A stretch of 64,000 nucleotides of DNA. It comes from Bog-532 sp963828445. GTDB lineage: Bacteria > Actinomycetota > Actinomycetes > Streptosporangiales > Streptosporangiaceae. The stretch spans positions 1-64,000 of the forward strand of contig CAWHFP010000021.1 of the NCBI GenBank assembly GCA_963828445.1. Reading direction: 5' to 3'. The notes under the pieces were generated by a model. That model was given only the letters and a program-made list of their open reading frames with translations, did not search any database and had not been told where the DNA came from. Made by a program: the position numbers and the translations under genes. Below, in pieces: positions 62,993 to 64,000 of the stretch (the first letter of the stretch is position 1; the number at the start of each line of letters is the position of its first letter).

Positions 62993-64000
62993 TCAGGGGG
63001 CCGGGGGCCCAGCGTGAGCGTGCACGGGCGAGGGGCCGGGGTGGCCGTACGGGATGCTCTCCCAGTACGGGCTGGTCCCCCAGGCCGGGAAGGTCCAGAA
63101 GGCCAGGCTGCCGAAGGCCGGCTTGGCCATGGCCGCCACCTGCCGGGAAACGGTGCGCAGGTGCCCCACCAGGACCGGCTGGCGCCGGACGCGGGTGACC
63201 GGGCGGCGGTCAGCCGGGCGGGCCGGGAAGCAGGAGGGAGCGGTGCCGTCGGCCGTGGCCGGCTGGACCGAGGCCGTACGGGCCAGGGAGACCAGGCCCG
63301 CCGCGGTGACCAGGACGGCCAGGCCGACGCCGGCGCCGCTGAGCGCGGTCAGGCGGGTGGTCTCGCCCAGCAGCCCGACCCCGACGGCCAGGCTGGCCAT
63401 GGGGCTGACCACGGTGATGACGGGCAGCGAGATCATCGGGCAGCCCGCCTGGTAGGCGGTCTGGGTCAGCAGCAGGGAGACCGGGCCGCCGATGGCCAGC
63501 GCGTAGGTCGGCCAGGAGGTCAGCATCCCGCCCAGGCCGTGGCCGAGGCTGTGGGTGAAGGTCATGGTGACCACGGCGATGCAGGTGTCGGCCAGGCCCG
63601 CGCCCACGGCCAGCAGCAGCGCCCGGCGGCGGCCCCGGCTGAGCAGGCCAGCGCGGCGAACGGCAGCGCGATCACGCCCAGGCAGATGGCGGCCAGGCCG
63701 GCGTGCTGGGGCAGGCCCTGGGACTGCTCCAGGGTGGGTGAGGTCAGGCACACGAAGGAGCCGATGCCGGCCACCACCGCCATCACCGCGGCCCAGGTGG
63801 CCGCGCTCGGCCGGCGCCCGGAACGCAGGTGCACGGTGCCCACGCTGAACACCAGCGAGGAGGCCAGCAGCATCTGCACCACGGTCAGCGGGCCGGACTT
63901 CAGCGCGATGGCGTGGGTGGCGAAGCCCCCGAGCTCGCCGACGATGCCCAGCAGCCACCACGGCCGGCGCATGAGCAGCAGCAGCAGGCTCGGCCGGCCC
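62993..64000 (-). pseudogene. DMT (EamA-like) transporter, 5' end outside window, frameshifted
   Basis: The membrane protein enters from the right edge as S-L-L-L-L-L-M-R-R-P-W-W-L-L-G-I-V and continues with A-L-K-S-G-P-L-T-V-V-Q. At about 63640 the frame changes between I-A-L-P-F-A-A-L-A-C and L-L-S-R-G-R-R-R-A-L-L. The rest, with G-L-L-G-E-T-T-R-L-T, is the second EamA-like half and is followed by an unrelated tail of about 80 residues. The stop lies close to the start of the next MFS gene. Drug/metabolite transporter superfamily; substrate unknown. Confidence 0.7.

Overview
This is a 64 kb stretch of a GC-rich (roughly 70%) chromosome, almost certainly from an actinomycete. The evidence is strong GC bias at third codon positions, frequent GTG/TTG starts, F420-type luciferase-like oxidoreductases, a MalT-like ATPase regulator with a LuxR-type HTH, MEDS/STAS anti-sigma-antagonist-like proteins, PASTA-less Ser/Thr kinases and an actinobacterial-type sortase. 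The order cannot be fixed from the sequence alone. I see no rRNA, tRNA, CRISPR array, IS element or phage structural gene. Most of the window looks like accessory or arm-type chromosome: small transport, redox, hydrolase and regulator units in short divergent pairs.

Layout. 1-2.4 kb: tail of a LuxR regulator that stops where its HTH should begin, a low-GC GH25 lysozyme-like gene, and an MFS exporter with a broken start. 2.5-5.3 kb: a UvrD-like helicase with an N-terminal RelE-like segment, and a conserved hypothetical. 5.3-8.1 kb: L,D-transpeptidase followed by a GH59 galactocerebrosidase-like enzyme. 8.2-14.1 kb: a complete Opp/Dpp-type peptide ABC importer, with permeases and binding protein on minus and a fused double ATPase divergent on plus. 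14.1-19 kb: alpha/beta hydrolase, MerR-epimerase operon, small secreted protein, acyl-CoA-ligase-like enzyme. 19.1-20.3 kb: decayed RelA/SpoT-HD and cyclase-like genes. 20.3-29.5 kb: hydrolase, DUF2867-like protein under a 14-bp-arm palindrome, FMN reductase, luciferase-hemerythrin fusion with divergent MarR, a decayed 6PGDH-like gene, MetE-like protein, MEDS-STAS protein, TetR-VOC divergent pair with a perfect operator.

29.6-38.4 kb: two tandem small paralogues divergent from a large MalT-like LuxR ATPase, a DUF1269 remnant, DUF2252, and two convergent lysylphosphatidylglycerol-synthase-type membrane proteins. 38.5-48.8 kb: lipoprotein, M20 and M18 peptidases, YqhA, CsbD, F420-type oxidoreductase, gamma-glutamyltransferase, SRPBCC, truncated luciferase-like gene and a decayed coiled-coil protein. 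49.1-56.4 kb: Ser/Thr kinase with C-terminal propeller, TetR-SDR pair with three phased operators, P1 peptidase (DmpA-like), DUF1989, and a sortase with a candidate substrate divergent from it. 56.5-64 kb: UvrA, LysR-SDR pair with a T-N11-A box, 2H phosphoesterase fused to an MFS C-terminus, and the 3' part of a DMT transporter cut by the window edge.

Two themes stand out. First, regulator/enzyme divergent pairs with clear palindromic operators occur repeatedly (MerR, MarR, two TetR, LysR). Second, at least ten genes carry frameshifts or truncations, including uvrA; this is either local decay or uncorrected indel errors in the assembly, and the two need to be separated before any pseudogene claim is trusted.
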